Shown here: piece after piece, positions 34,641 to 46,639 of the stretch
Position numbering within the stretch: position 1 is the stretch's first letter
Layout of the letters: each line of letters opens with the position of its first letter
Source of the DNA: Branchinecta lynchi
Taxonomy: Eukaryota; Arthropoda; Branchiopoda; Anostraca; Branchinectidae
Direction: 5' to 3'
Length of the DNA stretch: 64,000 bases
Assembly: GCA_023053575.1 (NCBI GenBank)
Contig: JAKZAP010000016.1
Location: 11,426,030 to 11,490,029 of the forward strand
Program-made: the position numbers and the translations under genes
The notes under the pieces: generated by a model
Told to the model about the DNA's origin: nothing
The model's input: the letters and a program-made list of their open reading frames with translations, nothing else
The model's database searches: none

Positions 34641-36372
34641 AAGAAAAATCACGTGAAAAATATTCAACTAAAACAACGTGAGAAATTCTTTGTTTTTATT
34701 CTTCATTCAAACTAGCATAAATAATTGCCCTCTAGAGCCGGTGCAAAGGGCGTGTCCTATGACATACGCATAGGCGTAATTAGATTAAAAGTTTGATTGC
34801 TAGTGGGAGGAGGCCTATGCGAGTAATAGTTTCGTGTTTACTCTTGTTATCGACCAACTTCGTTATGGACCTTCATTCTCTCGGGAGTGTCGAGGGCCAG
34901 AGTAGCCCTATGATTTAAGCCTAGAGCGCAGCGACATTTTTATCACTTTGGAAACCCAGACCACAAGGTATATTATATATATATATAAGTGCAATAAATC
35001 AGCCGGCAGATTACAATATTACAATAACATTTGAATTCTTGGCTCATCCTATGATTTGACATCGTTTCGAATAAATAAACAATCTTTAGTTTTCTTGATG
35101 GCTCGTACAATCCACTCGCTAGCGTTGGCCGTTGGATCGTCCTACAGTTAACAACTTAGCACAATATGAGACACTTTTGTAATAAATTGAAGATCCACAA
35201 TTTACACCTAACAGCCTATACCTAATACCGTTTGTTAATTATTATTATTACAGCCTATATACATTTTACCTTGTTAATTACAGTAGGGACTGAAGTGGTG
35301 TACGAAGGACGAAGGTATCATCTTAGCAAACAACCATGTCTCTAGCAGAGGGAGGCCAATTGCATTTTTGAATAAAAATTAATAAATATTCGAGAGAATA
35401 GCACTGGAACTTAAACAACTGGAAACTGGAACACATAAATTTTATGAGAAATTCAAGACTGTCGCATTTCTTCATTATAATAATAATAATAACTGCAGTA
35501 AAAAGGCTTTTGCAGTTCCTGATGAAGTAAGGGACAAACGACTTGAGATAGCGCCGAGATGACGGAACCGGGGGCGAAAGAGCTACTCGTAGCGTAATCG
35601 TTCCTAAAATGTGTCCTCGATTGTTCTCACCTAGGCAACAGCTGCGGTAGTATGCCCCAATGTTTAGAGGAAACTTTCTTGTCGATAACATTTTGCGCAG
35701 GCACAGAACGCGTTGTTCTGATACTTTCCGTCAGGGAAAAGACATGCCTTTACGTGTGAAAGCTAGTGTATCTTACGCCAGAAGAGGTAAATAAAACAAA
35801 TATTGCTTAAGTGCTGTAAGCACATAAAACATCTTCTCAAGTTCTGATTTTATATACATCCTCATAGAAGACATTCTAAAAACTGGCAATTAGTTTGTGT
35901 TTTTAGTTTGTGTGTTGTCGGTGCCCTGTCAGACAAGACGCCGCGAATGATGACTTCATCTCGAAGCAAGTTTCGGTAATGTCTCGGGTAGATTTCTTGA
36001 CCGCGTTTTATTGTGATGCTTTGGGTCATTCACTAGACAAGGCTAAATAAAACGGCTTTAAACCGTGACAAGGCTGTAACAAGAAGACAAGACCGAGACA
36101 AGGAGGATTCAAATCGAAAGCAGCCGTAACGTGTGTAAGAAGGGTATATGCGAGCTTCTTCCGGGATGCGTTTTTACTAGAAGACAAGACCTCTTTCAGT
36201 TTACAAAAGGTTGTCATTTACCTCAGCAATCCTTCAAGGCCAGAGCACAAATATTAACTCTGGACATCCCAAGGAGTCAGCCGTAAGTGAAATAATACAG
36301 GGACATCCACGCGAACATTGTTACAAATGAACTGACAGCCCCAGCAGAGACATATAAGGAGCTACCCAACTT
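34641..36372. other. No recognised gene
   Basis: Short AT-rich tracts (TATATATATATATA near 34973, ATAATAATAATAATAA near 35477) and small open frames only. Nothing is assignable. Confidence 0.4.
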
Positions 36373-38118
36373 CTTTTTGGGATCCCAAAACGTAAGTGGA
36401 GGGATACCTATGACATCGCAAAAGTTGTCCGTCTGTCCGTCCGTCTGTGAGCATGATAACTCTCGAAGGGAATGAGATATTTTGATGAAACTTGGTGTGA
36501 CGATTCTTTGGGTCATGAGTAAGGATGAGTTCGTAGATGGGAACTGTAGCCCTATATTTAGGGGTGGGGGAGGGGTTCCAAATTAAGGGGCAAACAAAAT
36601 ATTTTTAAACAGCTAATGTGATAGTCGATTATGGGGTAAGAAGACATGCTGAACACGAATATGCAAAACATTTCATCGTCCGTAAAAGTAAAAGTTCAAT
36701 TTGAAGTTGCGATTTAGGGGTAAGAAGACATGCTGACCACGATGGTGAAAACCATTTTCTCGCCGGACGAGTAGTTTGTTCGGAATCTGGCAAAAACGGA
36801 AAGCTGGTTAAAAGTAAAGTTTGATTTCAAGTTGATTAAATGTTCGATCTAGGGGTAAGTAGACATGCTGAACACCTATGTGAAATGCATTTTCTACCCG
36901 GACAACTAATTCGCCCGGAATCCGGCCGAAATTGGAAAATTTGTTAAAAGTAATAAGTTTTATTGGTATCCGGAAGGATACCTATGACATTGCAAAAGTT
37001 GTCCGTCTGTGCGCACGACAACTCTCGAAAGGAATGAGATATTTTGATGAAACTTGGTGTGAGGATTGGGTCAAGAGTAAGGTCGAGTTCGTAGATTGGC
37101 TCTGTAGCCCTACATATAGAGGTGGGGGAGGGGATTTGAATTAAGGGGCAACTGAAATATTTTTATTATGGGGTAAGAAGATATGCTGAACACGATGGTG
37201 AAAACCATTTCGTCATCGGACAAGTAGTTCGCTCGGAATCCGTCCAAAACCGGAGAATTTGTTAAAAGTATAAGTTTTATCTGAAGTGTCGATTTAGAAG
37301 TAAGAAAGCACGCTGAACACGATGGTGAAAACCATTTTTTCGCCGGACAAGTAGTTAGCCCACAATCCGGCCGAAACCGGAAAGTCTTTTAAAAGTAAGT
37401 TTTATTTGAAGTTGATTAAATGTTCAATTTAGGGGTAAGAAGACATGCTGGACACGATGATGAAAACTATTTATTTCGCCGGACAAGTAGTTAGCCCCGA
37501 ATCCGGCCAAAACCGGAAAGTCTTATAAAAGTAAAAGTTTTATTTAAACTTGATTAGATGTTCGGTTTAGGGGTAAGAACACATGCTGAACACGACGGTG
37601 AAAACTATTTTCTCACAGGGCAAGAAGTTCGCCCGGAATTCGCCCAAAACCGGAAAGTTTGTTAAAAGTAAAAGTTGTATCTGAAGTTGATTAGATGTTT
37701 GATTTAGGGGTAAGAAGACATGCTGAACACTTATTTGAAAAGTATTTTCTACCCGGACAACTTGGTCGCCCGGAATCAGGCCGAAACCGGAAAATTTGTT
37801 AAAACCAAAAGTTTTATTTGAAGTTGATTAGATGAGGGGGGTTAGATTTAGATTTAGGATCTAGATATAGGGGTGAGAAGATTTAGGGGTAAGAAGACAC
37901 GCTGAATCTGTCTATGACAATTTTTTTTTACCGGGACATATATTTGTTCGGAATCCGGTTTAAACCGCATTTTTTTATAAGAAGTTTTACTTGATGGTGA
38001 TTAGATGTTCTTTATACGGATAAGGAGATACGCTGAATTCGCTTCTGAACTTTTTTTTTTTTTCTGGACAAGTATGGTAGTTCGTTCGCAATTGTCTGGA
38101 TCACCTTTTGTCTTGTTT
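36373..38118 (-). mobile_element. Family B element (B5) with a second partial head
   Basis: The palindromic head TTTTTGGGATCCCAAAACG lies at 36374-36392. A second, palindrome-less head (GGATACCTATGACATTGCAA then GTCCGTCTG) starts near 36970, so one copy is joined to, or inserted into, another. Units of the 137-bp type follow. The far end is reduced to TCACCTTTTGTCTTGTTT at about 38118. Confidence 0.72.
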
Positions 38119-38269
38119 CCCAAGTCGTCTTCCACTCAAGAAGAAAAGAGCAGAAGACGCTAGCCAAGGGATTCAAAACTGAAACGACCCTACAAATATT
38201 CTTCAGCCACGGCTGCCTCCGATCCATGATTGACTGTCCTGAACGAATACCTCAGCTGAATTTTAATCT

Positions 38270-38430
38270 AGTGATATTTCGTCCCTTCTTGGCAAGGGTT
38301 CTCTTCAGGCTCAAGGTAGAAAACGAACATGCAATCAATCTTTGCCTATCCTGAGCCGAATAGAACTCTTGCAATGAAGGGCCGAAGTTCGGAGTAAACT
38401 CAGCTGATGTATCCGTTGATCGCAGTCGAT
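38270..38430 (-). repeat. Diverged family C fragment with hammerhead-like core
   Basis: Read on the minus strand: ACGGATACATCAGCTGAG, later GGCTCAGGATAG, then CTACCTTGAGC, CTGAAGA, a CCCTT/AAGGG stem, GAAA and TATCACTAG. The GGCTCAGGATAG and CTACCTTGAGCC segments are complementary at 11 of 12 positions, including one G-U pair. Confidence 0.55.
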
Positions 38431-39011
38431 AAGATCATAACAAGTCGGAATTCAATACCTGACGACATCAGAACGACCACGCTAATAACATTTACGAAGA
38501 CGACAACGAAATGACCACGAAATAAACCGTTAGAACGCAAGCGCGGTGAAGCGCCAACGAACTAGAGTTAGTAAAGTGAATGAGGTAGTAAAAATAATCC
38601 AGACCAGTTCAGTGACAAATGGTTGTCCACTCGTATGGAAAGGACAGTGTAGATCCTAAGTGATGATCAGAGATGGATCTTGAGCCCGAAACAAAGTTAC
38701 GACGTTAACTTCAGGTTGCGATCGGGCATACAAATAGTCTCATTGATCAAAGAGTATGGGTTCAAATATATCTGTCCTTATTCACCTTCCTTCCGACGGC
38801 CTCCGTCCATTATGCAATATATTTGTACCTAAACGACCATCCTGGTCACTGTTCACGTACCTTTTACTTCTTTCTTTCACTGTTGCAGTTAAAGGACCCG
38901 TCTTACCTATACCATATTGCCAATTCAACCTACTTCCGCAACTCATTCATTAATTCTTAACCCGCCCAAATTCCATATGTTACATTCTGAATCCGCTAAC
39001 GACACCTCACT

Positions 39012-39156
39012 TATTCAAACAATGTTTACAACGGATACGTCAGTTATGATTTTTCATAGCTGACGTATCCGTTGAAAAATCATAGCTGACGTATCCGTTG
39101 TAAACATTGTTTGAAAAAATGTTTCAAAGTCAGCTTGGGCTCAAAGAATATTTATA
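39012..39156 (-). mobile_element. Palindromic family C element with 11-bp target duplication
   Basis: A short copy: GTTTACAACGGATACGTCAG folds against CTGACGTATCCGTTGTAAAC, followed by CAAAGTCAGCTTGGGCTCAA. Flanking direct repeats GACACCTCACT lie at 39001-39011 and 39157-39167. The hammerhead-like middle is deleted. Confidence 0.8.
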
Positions 39157-39167
39157 GACACCTCACT

Positions 39168-40160
39168 AATCTTTGCGCGTGCCACGACTCATAGTTTTCA
39201 TGCGCATTATGCCCCCGACTAGTGTGCGCGTTCTATTGATGCATAAATCCGGTTTTCCGAATTTTGCAATTTTTACTAGAAGCCAATGGGTCTCGGGAAT
39301 AATTTGGTTATGTGATAATCTGTTAAAAACAGAGCTTAGTTTTACGGTATTCACATAGTTTTGAATTTGAAGACAGTAAATAGTGCGAGGTGTGCCTTAA
39401 AAAGTCCTGCGCCTTATGACATGAGAGAAGTAGAATATGTGTCAAGCTTTGCTTTTCCAAGTCCTGGTTTTTGCCGTGTCACTGTTTTTTCGTGGCAGGA
39501 ATTTGATTTTACGGTTTTGAACGTCGATGTTTTTCCTTTTGCTGTTCTAACCGTCACTGTTATTTTACCAGATATCGTTTTGGTTTGTTGTCAGAAAAGA
39601 ACATGTTCTTTCCATACCAATGCCAGGGCGGCCATTCTAATGCCAGAACCAATCAGACACTCGAGATGATCAAAAGGACTACTGTATCACGCACGCAAAT
39701 TATATACACGTCACACTCAAATCATAGTAGTTTTCTAGAGTAGTTCCCTTTTGGAATACTTTTTCTGTCACCAGCAAAACTCAGATCCCTCGAGACGCGC
39801 CTGGAAATCATAGCTCTGCGGAAGATGACTGATGGGCTCCCGAACCCGCGATCCGAAAGTAACCATATTCTCTGGACGTTTGTTTTGTGAGGCGCGTCAC
39901 AAAATGTCCGTAACCCCTCCCCCCCCCCCCCCCCCCCCCTCCAAACTTCCCTCGCCATTAATGTAGTTCGAACAGATAAGCAGCAGATTTGGGGCTTCTG
40001 CTCCAACCAGCCACTGAGTTTCAATCTAACTGGATCGCCCGTCCGCAACTAAAGGCTGTCACAAAATCCCGGATTTCTCCTGACTCGACCTCCATGGATG
40101 ATCGGAAAAGCAAGTTTTCTAGACTGTAAGGTCAGCTCATTTATTCGTCTGCCCATTTCG
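39168..40160. other. No recognised gene; C homopolymer
   Basis: A run of about 20 C lies near 39919-39939. Open frames at 39361-39669 (plus) and 40048-39722 (minus) show no domain I recognise. Confidence 0.4.
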
Positions 40161-40168
40161 TCGTCCTA

Positions 40169-40262
40169 AATATTCTTTGAGCCCAAGCTGACTTTGAAAC
40201 ATTTATTCAAACAATGTTTTCAAACATTTATTCAATCATAGCTGACGTATCCGTTGTAAACA
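40169..40262 (+). mobile_element. Short family C element with 8-bp target duplication
   Basis: ATATTCTTTGAGCCCAAGC opens the copy and CTGACGTATCCGTTGTAAAC closes it. TCGTCCTA flanks both sides (40161-40168 and 40263-40270). The central part is deleted. Confidence 0.72.
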
Positions 40263-40299
40263 TCGTCCTACCTTGTGTTTTAAATTATGTGTTGACAAT

Positions 40300-40398
40300 T
40301 TATTTTATCTTTATTTATGACTACAAAACATCGTATTTGGGCTCTGTCCACGAGAGATATGTTTTGCTTTATTATTAAATAAATTGAAATTGAAAATT
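40300..40398 (+). mobile_element. LINE 3' tail-like fragment
   Basis: CTTTATTATTAAATAAATTG followed by AAATTGAAAATTG resembles the reverse complement of the insert inside LINE relic L6 at 58121-58312. There is no coding part. Confidence 0.4.
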
Positions 40399-40564
40399 GT
40401 GCTGGTCCTAACTAACGAACTAGAAAAAGTTTGGCAGACCAACAGAGTGACAGACCGACATACGACCATTATGATCGTAATATGGTATTTAGAGCCGAAA
40501 GCTGCAAGTTCCGTCAATAAATCGCTAATTTTGCAAGTGTAAAAGAGAGCGGCATAAGCCTTAA

Positions 40565-40796
40565 TGGTGCATTTACACACTGCGTAAAATCCGAGCGTAT
40601 TTTGAAATTCGAGAGTATTCTACGAACGTTTTGAGCTTGAAAACATTTCTAGCAATACGGACGTATCTGAGAAATCGATCCGTTTTGTATCTAAATACGT
40701 CCGTATTGCTAGAAATCTTTTCAAGCTCAAAACGTGCGTAAAATACGCTCGGATTTCAAAATACGCTCGAATTTTACGCAGTGTGTAAACCCACCA
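40565..40796. mobile_element. Near-perfect palindromic MITE with 3-bp target duplication
   Basis: Arms of about 105 bp fold back along the whole element: TGGTGCATTTACACACTGCG at the left end and CGCAGTGTGTAAACCCACCA at the right, with AATACGGACGTAT facing ATACGTCCGTATT near the centre. TAA flanks both sides (40562-40564 and 40797-40799). A 3-bp TWA-type duplication suggests PIF/Harbinger, but the terminus is not diagnostic. Confidence 0.78.
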
Positions 40797-40990
40797 TAAG
40801 TGTACAAAATTTAAGTGTCTAAGTGCATAAATCTAAGTGTAAAAGAGAGCATGTAGCTGTACAATGCTTGCTTCTACTGCAGTGTATATAGATTTTTTTT
40901 TTCTGGAAGATTGACTGCATGGTTTGTTGTTGGTCCCATTTGGTAGCCGTTGAAGTCAGGGAGTGAATGACAAATTCACAAATTTTCATT

Positions 40991-41400
40991 AGTTGCGTTT
41001 TTGCTGATACCATGGTATCTGTTCCCACGGTCTAAAGTCGTTTTTGCAGTTATCAGGGTAACTGATACCACGGTCAAAAGGCGTTTTTCCAGTTATCGTG
41101 GTATCTGGACAGTTGTCGTGGTATCAGATACTACGGTCCGACCGTGGTAACTAGTCGTGGTATCTGAACAGTCATCCCACTTTCATCAAATTTTTTCAGA
41201 TTGGTGAGAAAGAAGTTTAGCACTTAGTGATGTAACTGGATATCTGTTTTTCTTTTGGGATGACTTCGAAAAGTGCAATGTCGGCAATAGTCGTTTTTGC
41301 AGAGCACTGTGTATCAGATACCACGATAACTGCAAAAACGACTAATTACAGATCCAGTTACCGTGGTAACAATTACCACGGTATCAGCAAAAACACAGCT
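40991..41400. mobile_element. Palindrome-rich MITE family F (F1)
   Basis: The ends AGTTGCGTTTTTGCTGATAC and GTATCAGCAAAAACACAGCT are inverted repeats. The interior repeats GTGGTATCTG / CAGATACCAC many times in both orientations, spaced by GTCGTTTTTGCAGTTATC. Related tandem copies lie at 53465-54111. No ORF. Confidence 0.75.
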
Positions 41401-42629
41401 ATTAAAAAACCATCTCAACTGATATTTTACAATTTATCATTACAACGGTTCTATGATGCGTTCGCGTGGACTATGCGCCGTTAAGCGCGGCAACGGCTCG
41501 GTTTGTCCGTGAACTGTCAACTCTAATCGGTAAAGAGTCTGGACATGCCCCCCCCCCACACACACACTCAGGCGAAAATCAGCTAGTTCCGCCACTGACT
41601 GCGCCAGAATGCTTTCAACATAAATTATCATCTCATCTCAAGTAATCGACCCTGGATGAAACTGTCTTTACAGAAAATTTCGAAAGTTTCCAGTTTCACG
41701 ATTAAACACATCTAGCGGTCCAGGGATAATTCTCTTCCCTAAGTTTTCGGGAGGAATTCTCGGCTGGAAATTCCCAGGTGTTTCCCAAGTCCTGGAGAAT
41801 TTCGTATCGATTCCTTAGGAGGGAAAAAGGAACGCTTGCGCGTATCCCATGTATCCCAGAGAAGGCGAGAGCTCTGCAATACGGAAACAAATGAGATAAC
41901 TCCCATCCATAATCACAAGATATTCTATCTTCCGCGCACAGAAATAGAGTGAGGCAAAAACTGTCCTGCAGCAAATTTTCCCCGAATGTGTAAACCATGA
42001 AATTTAATCGGGATGTCCCTTGTACTCGCTTGAGGTGAAGTTGGCCATTTGGTCCAAGAAAACTGAGCAACGACCGGCGAGTAGTAGCTTGCATATGGAC
42101 ACGTTAACGCGTCTCAAAAAGGGTACATTAGAAGAAAATAATACAAATTAAAATGTCACTACAGATTTTCTAGCGTAAAAATCGGCTGCAAAATGATTGG
42201 ATTAGATATAGCCTTACGCAGAGTGCACGGGCATTCAGACAAAATTTATGAGGGATATGAAAGTGGAAGTGAGGAAAGCTTGAGCACACAGAACAGGGGT
42301 CCTGCCTCTTAGCTCTAAAGGAAGAAGAAAAGTTCGGTAGAACAGGGTCCTGCCCCCGTCGTTTGATTATGGTCAGCTGAAAAGTGAGGCCGGTTAACGT
42401 CAAGTGGGTGGGTGCTGGGGTATAATTTTTCAGAATCCCCCCCCCCCCCTCCAATTGCCAGTATTGTAAAAAAAATGAAAATAATAATGTGAATACTATC
42501 GATGCAACCACCGATGCAAGGATTTTGATCTAAGGAAGAGAAATCCAGATAAGAAACCTAAATCTGAGCCAATGTCACTGGGCTTACGAGTCAAGAAATG
42601 GCCTGATGATCTAAACAAGATCTAGACGC
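41401..42629. other. No recognised gene
   Basis: Open frames on the minus strand (130 codons at 42094-41702, 113 codons at 42511-42170) have no recognised motif. A C homopolymer lies near 42438. Confidence 0.4.
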
Positions 42630-42999
42630 CCATATGGTACTTGCAGGGCTGGGTAAGAGGATGAAAGTAGGAATTTGCCAATTCTTGGGTTTGCTGTGAT
42701 AATTTTTAAGCAAAACTTTTGAGATAAGAATATCATGAACCCTTGGCAACCGGCAAATGTATCGTTTGGTAAAAAGTATTTTATTTGTGCGCTTAGGCTG
42801 TGAATTCATCTGTATTCAAAACCCTTGAGGCAAAAATGATCCTGGGCCCTATAGGATCATGAATATATAAGGTTTTGTCAAAAGCATTTTTTTTTACTTT
42901 TCGGTAAAGATGCGCACTTTAAGGGTGGTAGAAATTTGTTTCTAAGCAAAACCCTTGAGGCAAAAATAATCATGAGCTCATGGGGGGGACATAGGCTTA

Positions 43000-43792
43000 G
43001 GAAGTGTAAGATGTAGGCGTTTAGTGAGTATGGTTAGTTTTTGGGAAAAGATAATTAGTCTTCCACGTTTTAGAATGTTGAAAGCGGCGTATCTGGAGTC
43101 CCTTAGAGATATAAGTAAGGAGTCATGGGCTTACCAAGTGAAGAAAATTTTAGATGAGTGTGGTGTTGGTGATAAGTGGAATGAGGGTATGGGTCATGAG
43201 TTGGAGTTAGGGACAGTAGCTAAAGAAGTAAAAAATATACTTAGGGACCAGGAAATCCAGAGGTGGCAGGTTGACAGAGATAGTTCCAAATCTCTGAGGT
43301 TTTATACAGAGGCGAAAGAGACATGGGGTGAATGTGTTTATTTTAAAGCGGGTTTAGATAGCGAGGAACTGAAATTAATAATTAGTATGCGAGCTGATAT
43401 TTTACCTCTGGGGGATAGGAGGAGGTACACGGGTAAGCCGATTGGGAGGATTGGTCCTTACTTCTGCCCCATGTGTGGAGATATGAATGAGTGCGTGCGA
43501 CATATTATGTGTGAATGTAGGGAATTGAATGATTTAAGAAGAGAAATATTTGGAGTAAATGAGTGTGATCAGGAATGGATGGAGAGAATGCTGAAGAGTG
43601 AATGTTTTGTCACTATAAGGAAAGTGGGCAGATTCCTCAAGTTGGCTATGAATCACAGAGAATTTTTCTTGTAGATTTAAGTGTTTGTTATAGTTATGTT
43701 GTAGGTTATGTATTTTTCTTTTGTATTGCCATGGCCCTTGGGCTCTTAGTGTAATAAATATCATGTCATATCATATCATATCATATATATTT
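43000..43792 (+). mobile_element. 5'-truncated LINE (L3) with 6-bp flanking repeat and (ATCAT)n tail
   Basis: GGCTTA flanks both sides (42994-42999 and 43793-43798). The 3' end reads GCCATGGCCCTTGGGCTCTT, AGTGTAATAAATATC and an ATCAT repeat (43762-43785). A related 3' end is at 46640-46990. It lies inside A5, so it is younger than that element. Confidence 0.75.
43030..43674 (+). pseudogene. Intact C-terminal part of a LINE ORF2 protein with CCHC zinc motif
   Basis: An uninterrupted frame of about 214 codons from the first ATG; two further codons precede it and then a stop, so the true start is lost. It contains KESWAYQVKKILDECGVGDK, typical of the segment after the reverse-transcriptase thumb. 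Near its end, CPMCGDMNECVRHIMCEC is a C-x2-C-x8-H-x4-C zinc-binding motif of the kind found at the C terminus of many LINE ORF2 proteins. The polymerase and endonuclease are missing, so it is not a functional gene. The lack of stops suggests a recent insertion. Confidence 0.8.
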
Positions 43793-44394
43793 GGCTTAAA
43801 AGTGGATTTTGTACTTTGATGTTAAGATGAGTACTTTAAGTGACGGTCGGATCTGGGAAGTGACAATTTCCAAGCCAATCTTGTCAAGTCTCTAATGTTC
43901 AAGCCAAGTTTCATCGTCGTAGCACATTTGGAAGTACCTTAAATCGCAATCACCGGAATTCCGGCTCAACTCCCCCAGAGCGCCCGAATATGGTCGGGTT
44001 CTGTCACTGATGTATCTATAGCCTATGCTGTTTCTTCCCACCAAGTGTCATCCCAATCGCTATACTTTATGCGTGTCACAAAATTTTCTTTGATTTCTGT
44101 GAGCTTCGCATTCCTGTCAATGGCGAAATATTCATATCTGCTGAAGTTGCCGTTTAGTAGAAACGTGATGCCGTTTTTTTCGTTTTTGCGACCCATCCTA
44201 TTCGTCCAATATCAACCCTGGTAAAAATACTGGCACCATGAGTCTTATTGCTTTGTTGTAGAGGAGGACTTGAGGTCTGAATTTCCTTTCACCGATGAAG
44301 CCGTTCCATGTTTCTGGTAACGAGTAGTATCGGCTTTTGAGAGAATCGACCCTGGAGAGGATCCTTGCCAAGAAAGGCCGAAATATCTCTAATA

Positions 44395-45500
44395 ACAAGA
44401 CCAAAGGTTTCGATGGGATCGCAAAATTTAATATTTGCTCCCGACAATTCCGTCTTGTAGATATTCGGTCTTCAACAGACTTCTTAAACATTTTTACTTC
44501 TAAAATTTACAAACAGGTTAAGGCCACAGTGCAAACCGGATACGCCAGCTATGTTTCAACAAGTTCAGATATATTCAGATATCCGTTTTGCTCTGTCAAA
44601 TATTCAAATATGAATTCAGCATATGATTTACCCTATAGCCTACGTCCTGGGTAAGGAGCCTACTCCTTCCTTGCTTACTTCTGCTCAACCTCCGGTTTCG
44701 GCCGGATTCCGGACAAACTACTTATCTGGCAAAAAACTAAAGCTCAAAAACGAATTCAGCATGTCATGTCTCCTTACCCCTATATCCAACCTCTAATCAA
44801 CTTCAGATTAAACTTCTACTTTTAACAAATTTTCCGGTTTCGGCAGGATTCCGAGCGATCTATACGTCTGGTAATAAAATAACTGTCATATACAAATTTA
44901 GAACGTCTTCTTACCCGCAAATCGAACATCTTATCAAATTTAAATAAAACTTTTACTTTTAACAAATTCTCTGGTTTTGCCGAATTCCGGACGAACTAAT
45001 TGTCCGGCCAGAAAATAAATTTCATATTCGAACTCAGCACGTCTCCTTGCCCCTAAATTGGACCTCTTATCAGCTTCATATTAAACTTTTACTTTTAACC
45101 TTTAACCTTTTTCTTGTCTCGTCAATTTGGCGGAATAAAAGTATTTCATTCATTCATTCACAAATTCTCCGGTTTTCACCAGATTCCGGGTGAACTATTT
45201 GCCAGGCGAGAAAATAAATTTCATATTTGAATTCAGCATGTCGCCTTACCCGTAAATCAACTATCTCGATAGCTTTAAAATAATATTTGTCTTGCCCCTT
45301 AATTTGAAACCCCTCCCCCACCCTCAAATATAGAGCTACAGAGCCCATCTTCGAACTTGACCTGTACTTTGACCCAAAGGATCCTCCCACCAAGTTTCAT
45401 CGAAATATCTCAATCCCCTCGAGAGTTATCGTGCGGACAGACGGACAACTTTTGCGATGTCATAGGTATCCCTCCACTTACGTTTGGGGATCCCAAAAAT
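44395..45500 (+). mobile_element. Family B element (B6), nested in a family C-like sequence
   Basis: The left end is ACAAGACCAAAGGTTTCGAT and the right end TTTGGGGATCCCAAAAAT. The microsatellite is reduced to GACAGACGGAC. Left of it lies AGAGGATCCTTGCCAAG and AAAGGCCGAAATATCTC, and right of it CAGCTGAGGTATTCGTTTTG, both family C phrases. B6 therefore interrupted a C-like element. A 3' retroposon tail (45098-45158) is inserted within it. Confidence 0.75.
45098..45158 (+). mobile_element. Short retroposon 3' end with (CATT)n tail inside B6
   Basis: CTTTTTCTTGTCTCGTCAAT, GGCGGAATAAAAG and CATTCATTCATTC match the minus-strand terminus at 17058-17115. It interrupts a family B unit between ACTTTTAAC and AAATTCTCCGG. 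Confidence 0.6.
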
Positions 45501-45540
45501 CAGCTGAGGTATTCGTTTTGCACTGTCAAATATTCTTATC

Positions 45541-46345
45541 TGTAGGCCTGCGCGGAGGAGAAAGTGATGCCAATCGGAAAATTGTCCCAGTTTCTATTAC
45601 CAACCTAGCTGAAAACATCCGCAACCAAAATCGCAAAACTACATTTTTGCGAAAAACATAAACAACATTTCAGCGAAATCAGATGCCTTAGCTACCGAAA
45701 GGCAAAAGAAGAAGCGCTTTTTCCTGTGCTTCTTCAGAATATACTTCAAGATTTCGACTTCGGATTCCAAATTGCAATTAGAAGAACGCTTGCTAAGCAG
45801 ATATTCTCGACGTGAAATGCTTTCAAGAAACTTGGAATGGGATTCCAGAAAACAAAACGAGGAAAGCGAAAGCCAAATTCAACCATTGTGAAACAATTTC
45901 ATCATCTACCGAGAACCGCGTGGCACAGCTGATTCGGATGAGGCATAAAAAGTCTGCTTATCAGACGACTGGTCACTTTCAGCTTTAGAATTGCTTAAAA
46001 GAATGTGATAGCAAACTTGCAAAAAATTCCAAGAAGCGAGAATTTTAAAAGGACCATTCGGCAGAAAAGCAAGGTCTTGCGTCAGACACAAATGAACTTC
46101 TGACCGTTCCTCAACTCCGGTCCACTCGACGTAAGTAGGATCATCGAGTGGCGGTTTCAATGTCTGCCCGTGGAAACTAAAGCTTCACCACGCCACTGCA
46201 TAGTGAACCAGCATCTCCTTGTTCCAGGAAATGCTCCTCTTCTAACTGCCTTTCTTGGAGTGTCGTCAGCACAGCAATGAAGAACTTCACAAAACTAGAA
46301 CCGAGTCAACGGGCGACTTTAAATGGCTCACTGAAGAGGATCTAA
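45541..46345. other. No recognised gene
   Basis: Frames on the plus strand from about 45540 are Lys/Arg-rich and broken by stops. No domain is visible. Confidence 0.4.
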
Positions 46346-46510
46346 AAATAAACTTGGAACACGTGCACCGACATATAGGAAATTGGCATCAAGGCTTGGG
46401 CGAATTTAAACATTTTCCAGAATCCAAAAAATAAACTCGGAACACGTACCCCGACATATAGAAATCGACATCAAGGCTTGGGCGAATTTAAACATTTTCC
46501 ATCAGTTAAA
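46346..46510 (+). repeat. Two-copy tandem duplication, period about 83 bp
   Basis: CGGAACACGT-C-CCGACATAT followed by GGCATCAAGGCTTGGGCGAA and TTTAAACATTTTCCA occurs twice in direct order. The first copy has CTTGGAAC where the second has CTCGGAAC. The divergence is small. Confidence 0.85.
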
Positions 46511-46639
46511 GCCAAAGCAGAAATTTAAGTGACTCCAGTTATCCAACTATCCACCAATTTCTTCGATTTCACTATCTGAATCTTAGTTTCAAATCGTGTA
46601 ATAAGGCGTAATACGGCATATGCAGTTACGGCTTATAGT

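Larger units (their letters stand above)
42630..44110 (+). mobile_element. Family A-like element (A5), split by a LINE insertion
   Basis: The left end CATATGGTACTTGCAGGGCT and GGGTAAGAGGATG matches the inverted segment at about 55880-55975. CTTTTCGGTAAAGATGCGCA and ACTTTAAGGGTGG also recur there. After the LINE at 43000-43792, family A phrases resume (GACGGTCGGATCTGGGAAG, CCAAGTTTCATCGTC, CCCCCAGAGCGCCCGAAT). The right end is not well defined. Confidence 0.6.
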
